Positions 11,801 to 23,695 of a stretch of DNA of 64,000 bases are shown piece after piece (within the stretch, counting starts at the first letter, position 1; every line of letters begins with the position of its first letter). The notes under the pieces were generated by a model, which saw nothing but the letters and a program-made list of their open reading frames with translations, did not search any database and had not been told where the DNA came from. Origin of the DNA: Pyronema omphalodes (lineage: Eukaryota; Ascomycota; Pezizomycetes; Pezizales; Pyronemataceae). The position numbers and the translations under genes are program-made. The stretch covers positions 124,001 through 188,000 of the forward strand of contig JAJJXM010000046.1 in the NCBI GenBank assembly GCA_024516155.1, given 5' to 3'.

Positions 11801-14800
11801 TCGAGAAGATTACCGATGCCTACCTTGATGCATACTTGTGGTACCAGGCCGACCAGCGACACTTGTTCCCTGCATGGATCAAGCCATCCGACTCCGAGGT
11901 TCCTCCTTTGCTTGTCTACAAGTGGGCTCAGGGTATCAACAACCTTAACAAGGTCTGGGAGACTGCCGATGGAGAGTGCAACGTCTTAATAGAGACCCAG
12001 TTGTCGAAGGTCTACGAGAAGATTGATATCACTTTCCTTAACCGTCTCCTTCGTCTTATCATGGACCACAACTTGGCAGACTACATTACTGCAAAGAACA
12101 ACGTTGTCTTGAACTACAAGGATATGAACCACACCAACATGTACGGATTGATCCGCGGTCTTCAGTTCTCCGCTTTCGTCTTCCAGTACTACGGTATGAT
12201 CTTGGATTTGTTGATTCTTGGTCTTGAGCGTGCTTCCGAGATTGCTGGTCCCCCGCAGAGACCCAACGAGTTCTTGCAGTTCCAGGACCTGTCCACTGAG
12301 ACCAAACACCCCATCCGTCTGTACACCAGATACATCGACAGAGTTTGGGTCTTCTTCCGATTCAATGCGGACGAGGCCCGTGACTTGATCCAGAGATTCT
12401 TGACCGAGAACCCTGATCCTAACTTCGAGAACGTCATTGGATACAGAAACAAGAAGTGCTGGCCAAGAGACTCCCGTATGCGCCTCATGAGACACGATGT
12501 CAACTTGGGACGTGCCGTCTTCTGGGACTTGAAGAACCGCCTGCCTCGTTCTGTCACCACTATCGAGTGGGATGAGACCTTTGCAAGCGTCTACAGTAGA
12601 GATAACCCCAACTTGCTCTTCTCTATGTGTGGATTCGAAGTCAGGATTTTGCCCAAGTGTCGCAACCAGAATGAGGAGTTCCCCGTAAAGGATTCCGTCT
12701 GGTCATTGGTCGATAACAGCTCTAAGGAGAGAACCGCTCATGCATTCTTGAAGGTTACTGAGGAGGATATTCAGAAGTTTAACAACAGAATTCGTCAGAT
12801 TTTGATGTCTTCTGGATCAACGACTTTCACCAAGATTGCCAACAAGTGGAACTCCGCCTTGATTGCATTATTTACTTACTACCGTGAGGCGGCTATCTCT
12901 ACTGAGCCTTTGCTCGACACTATCGTCAAGTGTGAGACCAAGATTCAGACTCGTGTCAAGATTGGTCTTAACTCTAAGATGCCTTCTCGTTTCCCTCCCG
13001 CGGTCTTTTACACCCCGAAGGAGTTGGGAGGTCTTGGTATGATCTCCGGATCTCATATCTTGATTCCTACTTCCGACAGAAGGTGGTCTAAGCAGACTGA
13101 TACTGGAATTACTCACTTCCGCTCTGGAATGACCCACGACGAGGATGTTCTTATTCCTAACATCTTCCGTTACATCCAGACTTGGGAGTCTGAGTTCATC
13201 GATTCCGCTCGTGTTTGGTCTGAGTACGCTCAGAAGAGACAAGAAGCCAACCAGCAGAACAGACGTCTTACTTTGGAGGATCTTGAGGACTCTTGGGACC
13301 GTGGTATCCCCCGTATCAACACTTTGTTCCAGAAGGATAGAAGCACCCTCGCTTTCGATAAGGGTTGGCGTGTCAGAACCGAGTTCAAGATTTACAGTAT
13401 GATGGTAGGTTTTTGCATGCCGTTGACATACGAAATATAATGCTAACGATTTTGATAGAAATCCAATCCCTTCTGGTGGACTTCCCAACGCCACGACGGT
13501 AAACTGTGGAACTTGAACGCCTACAGAACCGACGTTATCCAAGCCCTTGGAGGAGTTGAAACCATTCTCGAGCACACCTTGTTCAAGGCCACCGCATTCC
13601 CCTCCTGGGAAGGTCTCTTCTGGGAGAAGGCTTCCGGTTTCGAGGAGAGTATGAAGTTCAAGAAGTTGACCAACGCCCAGCGTTCCGGTTTGAACCAGAT
13701 TCCTAACCGTCGTTTCACTCTTTGGTGGTCACCTACCATCAACAGAGCAAACGTCTACGTAGGTTTCCAGGTCCAGTTGGATTTGACCGGTATCTTCCTT
13801 CACGGAAAGATTCCTACCCTCAAGATTTCCTTGATTCAGATCTTCCGTGCCCATTTGTGGCAGAAGATTCACGAGTCCGTTGTTATGGACTTGTGTCAGG
13901 TCTTTGATCAGGAGTTGGAGTCTTTGGGTATCGAGACTGTTCAAAAGGAGCAGATCCATCCCCGTAAGTCTTACAAGATGAACTCTTCTTGCGCCGATAT
14001 CTTGTTGTTTGCCGCCTACAAGTGGAACGTCACCAGACCTTCCTTGCTTCACGACACCAAGGATGTTATCGAGCAGAACTCCACCAACAAGTTCTGGGTT
14101 GATGTCCAGCTTCGTTACGGAGATTACGACTCTCACGATGTCTCCCGTTACGTCCGTGCCAAGTTCTTGGATTACACTACCGACTCTCTTTCAATCTACC
14201 CTTCGCCTACTGGAGTCATGATTGCTATCGATTTGGCTTACAACTTGTACGATGCATACGGAGCTTGGTTCCCTGGTCTCAAGCAGCTTATTCAGCAGGC
14301 TATGGCCAAGATCATGAAGGCTAACCCTGCCCTGTACGTTCTTCGTGAGCGTATCCGTAAGGGTCTTCAGTTGTACGCCTCTGAGAGCAACCAGGAGTTC
14401 TTGAACTCTCAGAACTACTCTGAGCTTTTCAGCAACCAGATCCAGCTCTTCATTGACGACACCAACACCTACCGTGTCACTGTCCACAAGACCTTCGAGG
14501 GTAACTTGACCACCAAGCCTATCAACGGAGCCATCTTTATTCTCAACCCCCGTTCCGGACAGTTGTTCTTGAAGATTATTCACACCTCCGTCTGGGCTGG
14601 ACAGAAGCGTCTTGGTCAGTTGGCGAAGTGGAAGACGGCAGAAGAAGTGGCAGCTTTGATTCGTTCCTTGCCCGTCGAAGAACAGCCCAAGCAGCTCATC
14701 GTCACCCGTAAGGGTCTCTTGGATCCTCTTGAGGTTCACTTGCTTGATTTCCCCAACATCTCTATCCGTGCTTCCGAGTTGCAGCTTCCTTTCCAGGCTG

Positions 14801-16140
14801 CTATGAAGATCGAGAAGCTTGGAGACATGATTCTTCGTGCCACTGAGCCCCAGATGGTCTTGTTCAACCTTTACGACGACTGGACCAAGTCCGTGTCTTC
14901 CTACACCGCCTTCTCCCGTTTGATCTTGATTCTTCGTGCCTTACATGTCAACCAAGACAAGACCAAGCTGTTGTTGCGTCCCGACAAGACCGTCATCACT
15001 CAGGAGCACCACATCTGGCCGTCATTGTCTGATGACGACTGGGTCAAGGTTGAAACCCAGCTTCGTGATTTGATCCTTAACGACTACGGTAAAAAGAATA
15101 ACGTCAATGTGTCCTCCCTCACTTCATCCGAAGTCCGTGACATTATTTTGGGAATGGAGATTTCCGCACCTTCCATGCAGCGCCAGCAGGCGGCCGAGAT
15201 CGAGGCCCAGCAACAAGAGCAGACCCAACTCACTGCAGTCACCACCAAGACTACCAACGTCCACGGAGATGAAATCATTGTTACCACTATGACCAACTAC
15301 GAGCAGCAGGCCTTCGCTTCCAAGACTGAGTGGCGCAACCGTGCCATTGCCGCCAACAACTTGAGAACCAGGGCCAACAACATCTACATCTCCTCTGACG
15401 ACATCACCGATAACGGTCAGTACACCTACATCATGCCCAAGAACATCTTGAAGCGTTTCATCATTATCTCCGATTTGCGTATGCAGGTTGCTGGATTCCT
15501 TTACGGATCCTCACCTCCAGACAACGATCAGGTTAAGGAGATCCGCTGTATCGCCATGGTCCCTCAGATTGGTGGTCCCAACACTGTTCAGCTTCCTCAT
15601 AAGCTTCCTCAACACGAGTACCTTACCAAGGAAGCCGGTTTGGAACCTCTTGGTTGGATTCATACTTGGGCTCAACCCAACGAAGCTCCTCACCTGAACG
15701 CCTTCGACACTACTCAGCACGCACGTTTGATGAGCTCTCACCCCGAATGGGACAAGAAGACTATCACCATGACTGTCAGCTTCAAGGCTGGATCCGTTTC
15801 CCTCGCCGCTTACTCTTTGACTCCTGCTGGATTTGAGTGGGGTGCTCAGAACAAGGATCTTGGAAACGACATGCCACCAGGCTTCCAGACCAACATGGGT
15901 GAGAAGTGTCAATTGCTGTTGTCGGACAAGATTATGGGATTCTTTTTGGTGCCCGAGAATGGTGTTTGGAATTACTCCTTCCTTGGAGCTTCGTTTAGTA
16001 CTGAGGCGGAGAAGAGAGCATACAGTGTCAAGATTGATACTCCCATGGGTTACTATGCGGATCTTCATCGACCTTTGCATTTCATGTCATTTGCCGAGCT
16101 TGAGGACACCGGTGTGGATAGAGAGGATAATTTTGAGTAA
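8898..16140 (+). CDS. PRP8: Pre-mRNA splicing factor PRP8
   Basis: Core U5 snRNP protein at the heart of the spliceosome; it cradles the catalytic RNA and controls the BRR2 helicase. Four exons: 8898-9209, 9268-10564, 10619-13404 and 13459-16140, with canonical 54-58 nt introns, giving about 2358 residues, close to the usual 2330-2410. The N-terminus has the proline-rich PPPPPPGY leader, then [29 protein letters not shown]. The conserved body follows (PRP8 N-terminal, reverse-transcriptase-like, endonuclease-like, RNase H-like), with landmarks such as [27 protein letters not shown] and [25 protein letters not shown] across the last splice. The C-terminal MPN/Jab1 domain ends near [21 protein letters not shown]. 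No intein is present: length and continuity leave no room for one, although many fungal PRP8 genes carry them. Identification is near certain. Confidence 0.98.
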
Positions 16141-18095
16141 GACGAGCGTCAGTACGCGGATAAAGTGTGGGCGAGTATGATTGAGGAAACGAAAGAGGGT
16201 GTATGAGAAACAGACGTTTAGGAAGACGGGAAATGATGATAAGAGACAAGAGAAGTCAATGGATATCATTTAGATCTGGTACGGTTTATGTTTTATGTAG
16301 GTATTTTTTTGTAACGGATACTCGATGGAGGCATTAAAATTGTTGGTGTGCATTATCTGCTTTTTTTTTTGTTGTTTTTTTGTGTGCTTTTTTATACCCT
16401 TTTGATGGTTCTTGTTTTTTGCCTTTTGTAACTGTAAATATCTGTGGTTGCTTTTTTGTTTTTGTTGTTGTTTTGATGTGATGTTATGCTATGGTAATGA
16501 ATTGAATTGATGCAAACAAAAATCACCGCTGATTGCTTCTTTGTACGTGCGTGACTTGCAAGGTGATACCTGAAATTTGGAAATAGTGGTGGTGAGATGT
16601 GTATTAGCACGAAGCTATTTAGGTACCGCAGCACGTGGAATCATGCATGACGTTAACCTGAGATCATTTGTGGTGTTGCCTTTTGAAGAATTCGGCATCA
16701 CATTGTTGGATTGGTAATCACTTCACCGCATATATATCCCGAGAACAAAACAATGAAAATTATGGTGTAATAGATACTGGATAGTGATTGGCGAAAGGGC
16801 AAAGATATGGCCGGCTGGTAAAGAACCTTTGTGATGAAGGAGTTGTTGGTGAGATTTTCTTTTATGGTTCTGGCAACAACAGGGACCAGAAACGGCACAA
16901 CTTACCTGTTCCGTAGGAATGGATATATTTCTTAGATAAAATCGCGGAAATTATCTAAGTTTGAAAATGGCTAGAAACTTCAGCATTAAATCTCATTAAA
17001 TTTCATCTGAGCCCCCGGCGACAATTAATAATCTCCATACCATATATTCCAGGCCTACGCCACCATAATCATTCCGAGGTACATTCATGTAGGTACTGAG
17101 AGAAGTACATACATAAGTCATACTCAACCCAAATATCCCAGAAAGGTATCATTGTATCGTAGTATCGTAGTATCGCCGTAACGATATGTCTATGACACTA
17201 TGTATATCTGTATCTCACTTCATGTACATATATATCAATCAACTCAAGGTCCATTTGTATCACACCGTAAAAGGTACATTTACAGGGGTCATAGCATGGA
17301 AGAGGATCTAGGACTCAGGACACTGCCAAAGGATCGGATGAAAATTGCACTATGCGGCCGCATATTTGTATATCGTACAAGAACTTGATATTGTCGTCGG
17401 ATCGTCATCCTCGTCCGAACATTAGCATAACATAAGCCGAAAATAAGCCTTGGAGTTGGGATGAAATAGTGGACTCGCGTTAGGAATGTTTTTTGAGGGT
17501 TGTAACTGGGATGTGATATTTTCTGCATTATTCTCGTCCGAACTTTGATATATTATAACCCTAGACTTAACCCTAGATGGAATAGTGATGGGATCCCTTT
17601 CGGGGTTTTTCGGGAATCGTAACTGGAGAGGCAATATTTTCCTGATACTGGCTTATTTGTTCATTTATTCAGTCATACATCGACCGAGGCCTGAGATAAA
17701 AGAGATCCCAATACCGTTCTTATAACCGGAGCCACCGAGTGCGGCCTCTTAGTCCCCTATACCCCGTAACCTTCTTCTAACATCCCAAGATTACCCACCG
17801 TTCTGGGATATATTGCCCAGTGATATTCCATGCAAAAATAGCCCTACAGCACTTTAAGATCCCTTGCAATTGCCATCACAACTCATCTCGCATCTTGGTG
17901 TAACCATGGATGCCACACACACGCATCAGATTTTTTTTCTTTCGTCCCAGGCTGCCATATACTCATCACGCGTGCTTACACCCCGCTCTGACTTAGCTCG
18001 AGTTTTATTCTTGCTCATAACCCCTCTATTCTCCTTTCTAAGTCAAGAGAGGCCCCAGAAGAAGCCGACACAGTCGATCAGAAACATTCATCATT
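16141..18095. other. Intergenic, no gene seen
   Basis: PRP8 3' flank (T-rich around 16300-16480), then AT-rich sequence with many stops. A few short direct repeats (ATCGTAGT-type around 17155-17175). The pyrimidine-rich stretch from about 17870 is probably the leader of the next gene. Confidence 0.5.
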
Positions 18096-19196
18096 ATGTT
18101 CCCCGCCTACAACGCCCCAACTCAACACCCTCAACCCCGCCGTCTCTCCCGCCAACCCCCATCTCCAACTTGCACACACTGCAACACCCTCGTTACTTCA
18201 AGACCACATTTAATCTGCCTTACCTGCCACTCAACCTTCTGTTCAACATGCTACTGGCTTCCTCCTACTCCTCATCCTTCCAACCACGAAGTCCGCAACG
18301 TCAATATCCCCGACTACCCAAAAATCCACTATCCTACTCCGCGTAACGCAGAGTATCTATGCAATGCTTGTAGAACCGATCTAACAGACCTTCCTCGAGT
18401 TCGGTGTACCGTCTGTGCAAATTATGATTTATGCATGGACTGCTTTACGGCGAATATCGTGACGGATTATCACAAGACTACACATAATATTACCATTGTT
18501 CCGCCAACACACGGCGCTCCGCCGATGTTTTCTCCTGAGGGCCAACCTACATCAGAGTTAGAGGTTCTGTTGGAGGGGGTGTGGGGGTGGATGATGCTTG
18601 TTGGGCAACGGATGGCATTTAAGGGAAATGATCGTCCTGGGGGTATTGGAGGGGCCGGAGAGCTGTTGAGACCAGAGGAAGCGAGAAAGACGCTGGATTC
18701 CTTGCATTTAAATAAATCGGCTAATCCCTGGTATCGCAGGGAGAAGGATATAATAGCGGAGTATGTCAGGTTCGGGGTAGAATTTTATTTGGTTCCGGAA
18801 TGTGAGGAGGAGATCTCCTGTAGAAAGAGAACTTGGAGTAGGGACGAGCTGGATACGACGCCCATGATACCGGCTTTGACGAAGAGGGGTTGGGTTAGGT
18901 ATGCAGTGGAGTTGTGTAAGAGGGAACAGTGGAGGGAGACAATGTTGTTTGTCCTTAATGGAGCATTGGGCACTGGGATGGTGAAAGGGAGGAAGAGGGA
19001 GGTACTAATGTGGGTATTGGGAAGGAATTCCTTGACGGTGAGGAGGAGGGATAAAAGTCGTCCGGGAAGTCCAAGAAAAGACAGGCCGAAGAGTAGGCTC
19101 GAAAGACCAAAGAGTAGGACTGAAAGACCAAAGAGCGGGATTGAAAGGTCGCAATCAAGGGGTCATTTATCGAGGCCGGTGAGTAGAGGGGCTTGA
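18096..19196 (+). CDS. ZZ-type zinc-finger protein
   Basis: Single-exon protein of 366 residues. The N-terminus (about residues 26-52) has a Cys-rich knuckle, CTHC...CLTCHSTFCSTC. It is followed by a ZZ finger (about 88-135) with paired CNAC, CTVC and CMDC motifs and the terminal H-x3-H (YHKTTH). ZZ fingers bind two zincs and usually recognise protein N-termini or histone tails. The middle (about 150-300) is predicted globular, without a family I recognise, and contains EGVWGWMMLVGQRMAF. The C-terminus is basic, with about four repeats of RPKS[RG]xER followed by SRGHLSRPVSRGA, possibly a phospho-regulated tail. The start was chosen as the ATG at 18096, the only one that gives the full Cys-rich N-terminus. 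Exact role unknown. Confidence 0.8.
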   Translation: MFPAYNAPTQHPQPRRLSRQPPSPTCTHCNTLVTSRPHLICLTCHSTFCSTCYWLPPTPHPSNHEVRNVNIPDYPKIHYPTPRNAEYLCNACRTDLTDLPRVRCTVCANYDLCMDCFTANIVTDYHKTTHNITIVPPTHGAPPMFSPEGQPTSELEVLLEGVWGWMMLVGQRMAFKGNDRPGGIGGAGELLRPEEARKTLDSLHLNKSANPWYRREKDIIAEYVRFGVEFYLVPECEEEISCRKRTWSRDELDTTPMIPALTKRGWVRYAVELCKREQWRETMLFVLNGALGTGMVKGRKREVLMWVLGRNSLTVRRRDKSRPGSPRKDRPKSRLERPKSRTERPKSGIERSQSRGHLSRPVSRGA

Positions 19197-22100
19197 CTGG
19201 CAGTCAATATTACGACAGTCCATACCATTGATGACTGTCTATGAAGTTACGACGTACGATGCCACGATGTTATGCCAACAATCAAAACTTTTATACTATA
19301 AATAAGGGTCTACAGTTAGTTAGTATTTTCTCAGTTAAACCAGACATGAACGTACTCATAGATTCCAGAATATTGTGCTTGAGAATCGGTAAAGACCTGG
19401 GACAACAATGTCGTTTCACAGGCAAATGTGACGAGCTCGTTGTGAATTGTGGAGAAGAAACAGAGAGAGAGGTGGAAGGTGAATGTATGCGTAGCGGCTT
19501 ATCACGGGGAGATGAACGAAGCGACGGCATCGAGCCGGCTCCAACGCTTCTCACCTCCTCTTCACTTCAGAGTACTCTTCCACCTCCACCTTCTCAAATT
19601 CTCCGGCTACAACCCCATCGAATGCGAATTAATAACAAACTCCGTGAACCGTCATCTATCCTTTGGTAACACTATCTACCCTAGCGAGGCTTCTCATGTC
19701 TTTTGTCTTTGTCTCAACTGTCTCTCAGGGTACAACCCCCTAGCGGTATTCAGGGCTTGGGGTTAGAGGATGAATCCAAGGCTGTGCAGAGAAACTGCTT
19801 TTTTATGCAATATTTGGACGCTAAAAGTTGAGAGCAGGCGGCGGTGAAATATACATCCTTCATTTTCAAGCCTACATACATGGCGGGATTCATTCTTCGA
19901 AATAGAAATAGGTCCAGTTCTCATTTCCCGTTCTTGGCTGTTATGAAGTCGCGGCACTCTGGAGCAAGGGGAAGGTGGAGTTTAAAAATATGCATAACAT
20001 ATTGGGTGTGTCGGTTCCTTCTTCCATAGGCCTCTGCTCGGGCCAAGAGAGCTGGGAAGCACGCATCCTGCGATTCGGCGCAAGCCAAAACTGAGAAATA
20101 AGAATCGAACCTGTTCCCTTTCCGGAGGGAGAATCCTATCTAATGAACCAATATCAGAGAGAACACAGGAGTATTGATTTAGATGATTCAATCCAGGCCA
20201 CGCGGCGGAATCTACGAAGCGGCGTCTTCCATCGGAAAAACTCCAACCTTTCCGGCCCAGCATACGATGTCGCACCAATTTTGCACTTGCTAGGTATTGA
20301 ACTACGTTTCCTCCCCTCCTGATCGTCCAGTCATGAAACACTGACGGGTACCGTACCAGTCATATGGGATGCGGATCATAAGCGAACGGCGGCCAAATTC
20401 CGGTGACGAGCGGCGCCGCTAACGGTCCGGTGAAGGGCTCGTCGGCGAGTCGCGGCGGACTGCGGATCTTCCGCATAGTGCAGCTAACGTTATGTAGGTA
20501 TTCACGGCCCGCGACATCGGTCCGCCGCATCGCATTGACTTTACATACATACATACATACAGCATCTGGAGACCGAGCACGCCGTTCCCAAATACGTCAA
20601 TGTTGATTAATCAAATGACTTCGAAACGATGATCCATTTTATATCTTCAAGCCGGTTTACACCTTCTCTGCATGTTCGCCTCCAGACTGCATCAGACTTG
20701 GTCAAGACCGATTCGAAGTTTATCCTCCGCGGTAGAATATTTTGACCTTGCGGGCCTCGTAACTGGCCCAACCGGTACCTCAACCGCTGAGGGTATACAA
20801 TGGCTATGGTCGCTTTATCGGCTATATGAAGGAATTTTGAAGATTTTGTCAATTCATTTCCTGGGACGTATCCTTCATCAATCGGCCTCCTTCATACAAT
20901 TTGCATAACAAGCTCTGGGCGCTACTAAACCTATCCCCACTTAGTCCTTGCACTCATCAAACGTTGTCGAAAGTTCCTCGAGGTTCGAAAAGTACAAGAT
21001 CCGCGGCGTCGCACACAACCGTGCGCATGAGGTGGATTTATGGAAGGTGGAAACTGGGGTTGAATATCGCCCTGCCATGTATTTCCAGTTCTCGGGTGTG
21101 GCTGGGTTCAGAACTCCCAGACTTCGACGAACGTTATCAAGCCTCGCAAGGCCTTACCAAACTTTGTCAAGCCTTGCTGCTCTTTACCAGGCTTTCCCGA
21201 TCACACCTGGCTTCACCTGGCTTCGACTAGCTTCCGTATCTCCTCGGTATCGAGAAAGATCTTCCCAAGCGAGTAATCCGGTCTATTTTAAGATCAACTA
21301 TCACGGAGATCCCTTTCATCTGTTCCCGATGATCCCTTTGTCTGTATGGCGCCATATGGTGAATGATGGATGAGTTCCCCCAGTGATGGATGCCATGGAA
21401 CTCCGTTGAGGCGTTGCAAAAAGGCTTGGACATGCGGGGAGCATGGACGGTGTCGCTTGTCTCTGAGAGTTGTCTCCTCAAGCGACGGCGGCGACCGGCC
21501 ACTGGTGTCCTCGTTAACCCGGGATTTTAAGCGGCAAGCCCGGACTCCCGGGGTCCTAGAGAAAGCTTGAATCTTTGGGCTGATTGCCGTTGATGACCTT
21601 GGGAACCGTTCGACAGTTTGATGATTTCAAGCCTCTATACAAAGGGACCCTGCCCTTGAAACAGATCTAACATACTAAGCTCCCCACGGTTCCCTTGCCT
21701 GGAGCTTCGCGGCACCGGAAATGTCCGTGGATCAGCAACGGGTTGACCGAGTTGTACGTAGTTTCATCTGCTCCGACATTTATGACAAGAAAGATCGAAT
21801 TAAAACTGCCGTATGGAACCTGGAGCACGATAGCCTCAGCTTCAGAAAACGTGCTAATTGCTGCTAGATTGCAACAAAATAAACCCCCCGCAAAAAGAAA
21901 AGAAATTTTACGACGCCCGAGTTACAAAAGCCTACAGGCTGACAAGTGCAGTTAGGCGCACGTACCTTGAGTGTCACTGGAAGCTTATGATGCGATGAAT
22001 GGCTTGTATTTGACTATGCTTTTTTTTTTTCTTTGCAGGCTTTGCGCCTCGTGAACTGAGGTACATACAGCAGGAACTCCAAAGCTCGTCTGGATGAGAA

Positions 22101-23695
22101 TTTGTGGTACTCAGGGATCAGGATTAATATCACTGTCTTCCGCGCGTGCGTTTGACGAATACCTGTTTACCCATCAAGTTTACCCTTGCACAGCAACTAC
22201 CCCACACGCTGTGGAAAAATGCAGCGACGGCGGTATGGCTACTTCTTGCTGCGGTAAGAATACGTCGTTGGTAACCCGGGGAGCCCATGAGGGATACCAG
22301 CAGACCAGTCGGAGACAATGCACTCATATTAGGCACGAGATCATGTATTGCAGGATTAGCTTGACGAAAGACAGGTTTATAATCTCATGCATTTATCCCC
22401 TGAATTATTACTGCTGGATGGAGAAATCTTGGAGGACTGCGAAACGGAAAGTTTCAGTTGATATGTATTTTGAAGGGAGGGGAACCTTGGAGGTAGATTG
22501 TGATGGATGCGAGCAATGAACTAGGAGAAGGGAGAAAAGAGGGTGGGAGAAATGAAATGGGGGAAGGAAAAGAAGAAGATGAGAAACTGGGAAATTCAGA
22601 AATTCAGAATTTGGAGATCCCATATCCATCACAGTTTCATCAATTCTTTTTCCTCGTCTTCCAGTCCCTCATTTCGATATCCCCAACATAACCCCGGGAA
22701 GCCTGCAGTACCACCATCCATAGCCCCCTCAGCTGTAACACCTTGCAACCACCCTTAATTTCTTGGCCATCCCTCCCTGGTGCCCTGGTTTCCGTCCCCC
22801 TTATCTGCTTGTGGGTTCAAAGGTCGGGTCTCAAAACTGCTGGAACTTCCCGTCGATTCAATAATTCGTCTCCGTTGTCGTGGAGAAGCAACGCACAATC
22901 CCGCTGTCAGCAAGCCTGCTCAGAAGCCATCTCTCCGCCGTGCCTTGCCCCGACCCGACCGGACACGTCTCGACGAGCGAAGCGTGCTAGAACCGGCGAA
23001 AACGCGGAGACTTACACAGCTAAACGCCGCGCATCTCATCTCATCGCCGCCAGCATAGCGAAAGTAGAGAGTACGTGATCCCTTCAAAGGAATTCCAGAA
23101 GCCATAGCGAACAACGGAAACTCCGCGAGGTACATACACATTCGCGTACCCGCAACCCATCTTACATCTCCTCATACCCTCAAGTCCGCATATGAGTATC
23201 CTCCCGTTCGTCCGTTAATACAATGCTTATTCTGTGAAATCAGCCTACGTCTTTTTCGTTAGGTGGCTATTCTTATCAGTAGAATTTCGAGTCAGCAGTT
23301 TTGTTGAGACGAGGGAACGCGTTCAGAAGTTCGTCCGAGTCGAGTGTCGAGTTTGTTGACAACCTTCGTTAACGTAACGACTACGATCTTCCGAAAACCT
23401 ACCGTTCGCCGGTGAATACTCCCGCCACTTCCATACCATACCACCTCGCTCTAGCCCGGCTCCTCCACCGCGCGCCGCCTTCCATCTCCACCTTTCGCCG
23501 TCGATCGCAGCTGTCACCAAAGACTTCTGACGTCTATCACCGTTCCCCTGGGAGTTTATGTGGAGTTGAGGTCGACTTGATTGCCAATCGTACGGACAGT
23601 CCTAAGCCAATCGCAAGTCAGTCGTCAGCAGTCAGAAGTAGCCGTTAGTTACGACGAACCTTCATAACTTTACTACGGACCCCCACGATTACACG
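19197..23695. other. Long intergenic region
   Basis: About 4.5 kb with no convincing gene. It contains a tRNA-like block near 20091-20158 (separate entry) and a GC-rich patch at about 20385-20530 rich in CGG/CCG triplets, including CGG-N5-CCG, the kind of sequence zinc-cluster factors bind. A purine-rich stretch lies at 22500-22600. The final 600 bases are probably the promoter and long 5' leader of the zinc-cluster gene at 23696. A Cys-containing 141-codon frame at 22094-22519 has no recognisable domain. Confidence 0.45.
20091..20158 (-). tRNA. Decayed tRNA-like sequence (pseudo-tRNA or SINE head)
   Basis: On the minus strand there is an A-box-like TGGTTCATTAG followed about 35 nt later by a B box GGTTCGATTC. 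The ends CTGA and TCAG can pair, as in an acceptor stem. The D arm fits poorly and the T stem has mismatches, so it would not fold as a good tRNA. Overall spacing and the TCTGATAT/TAGGAT segments resemble tRNA-Glu, but the anticodon arm is unclear. Either a degenerate tRNA gene or the RNA polymerase III promoter head of a SINE. Confidence 0.35.

Noticed and set aside
11314..14739. Long minus-strand open frames opposite PRP8 (up to 235 codons)
   Set aside because: Shadows of the biased codon usage of PRP8 on the + strand; composition is not protein-like and the sense protein is certain.
8898..16140. Intein in PRP8
   Set aside because: The length (about 2358 residues) and uninterrupted conserved blocks leave no room for one.
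22094..22519. 141-codon Cys-containing frame
   Set aside because: No domain, no signal peptide, no splice context; treated as chance.
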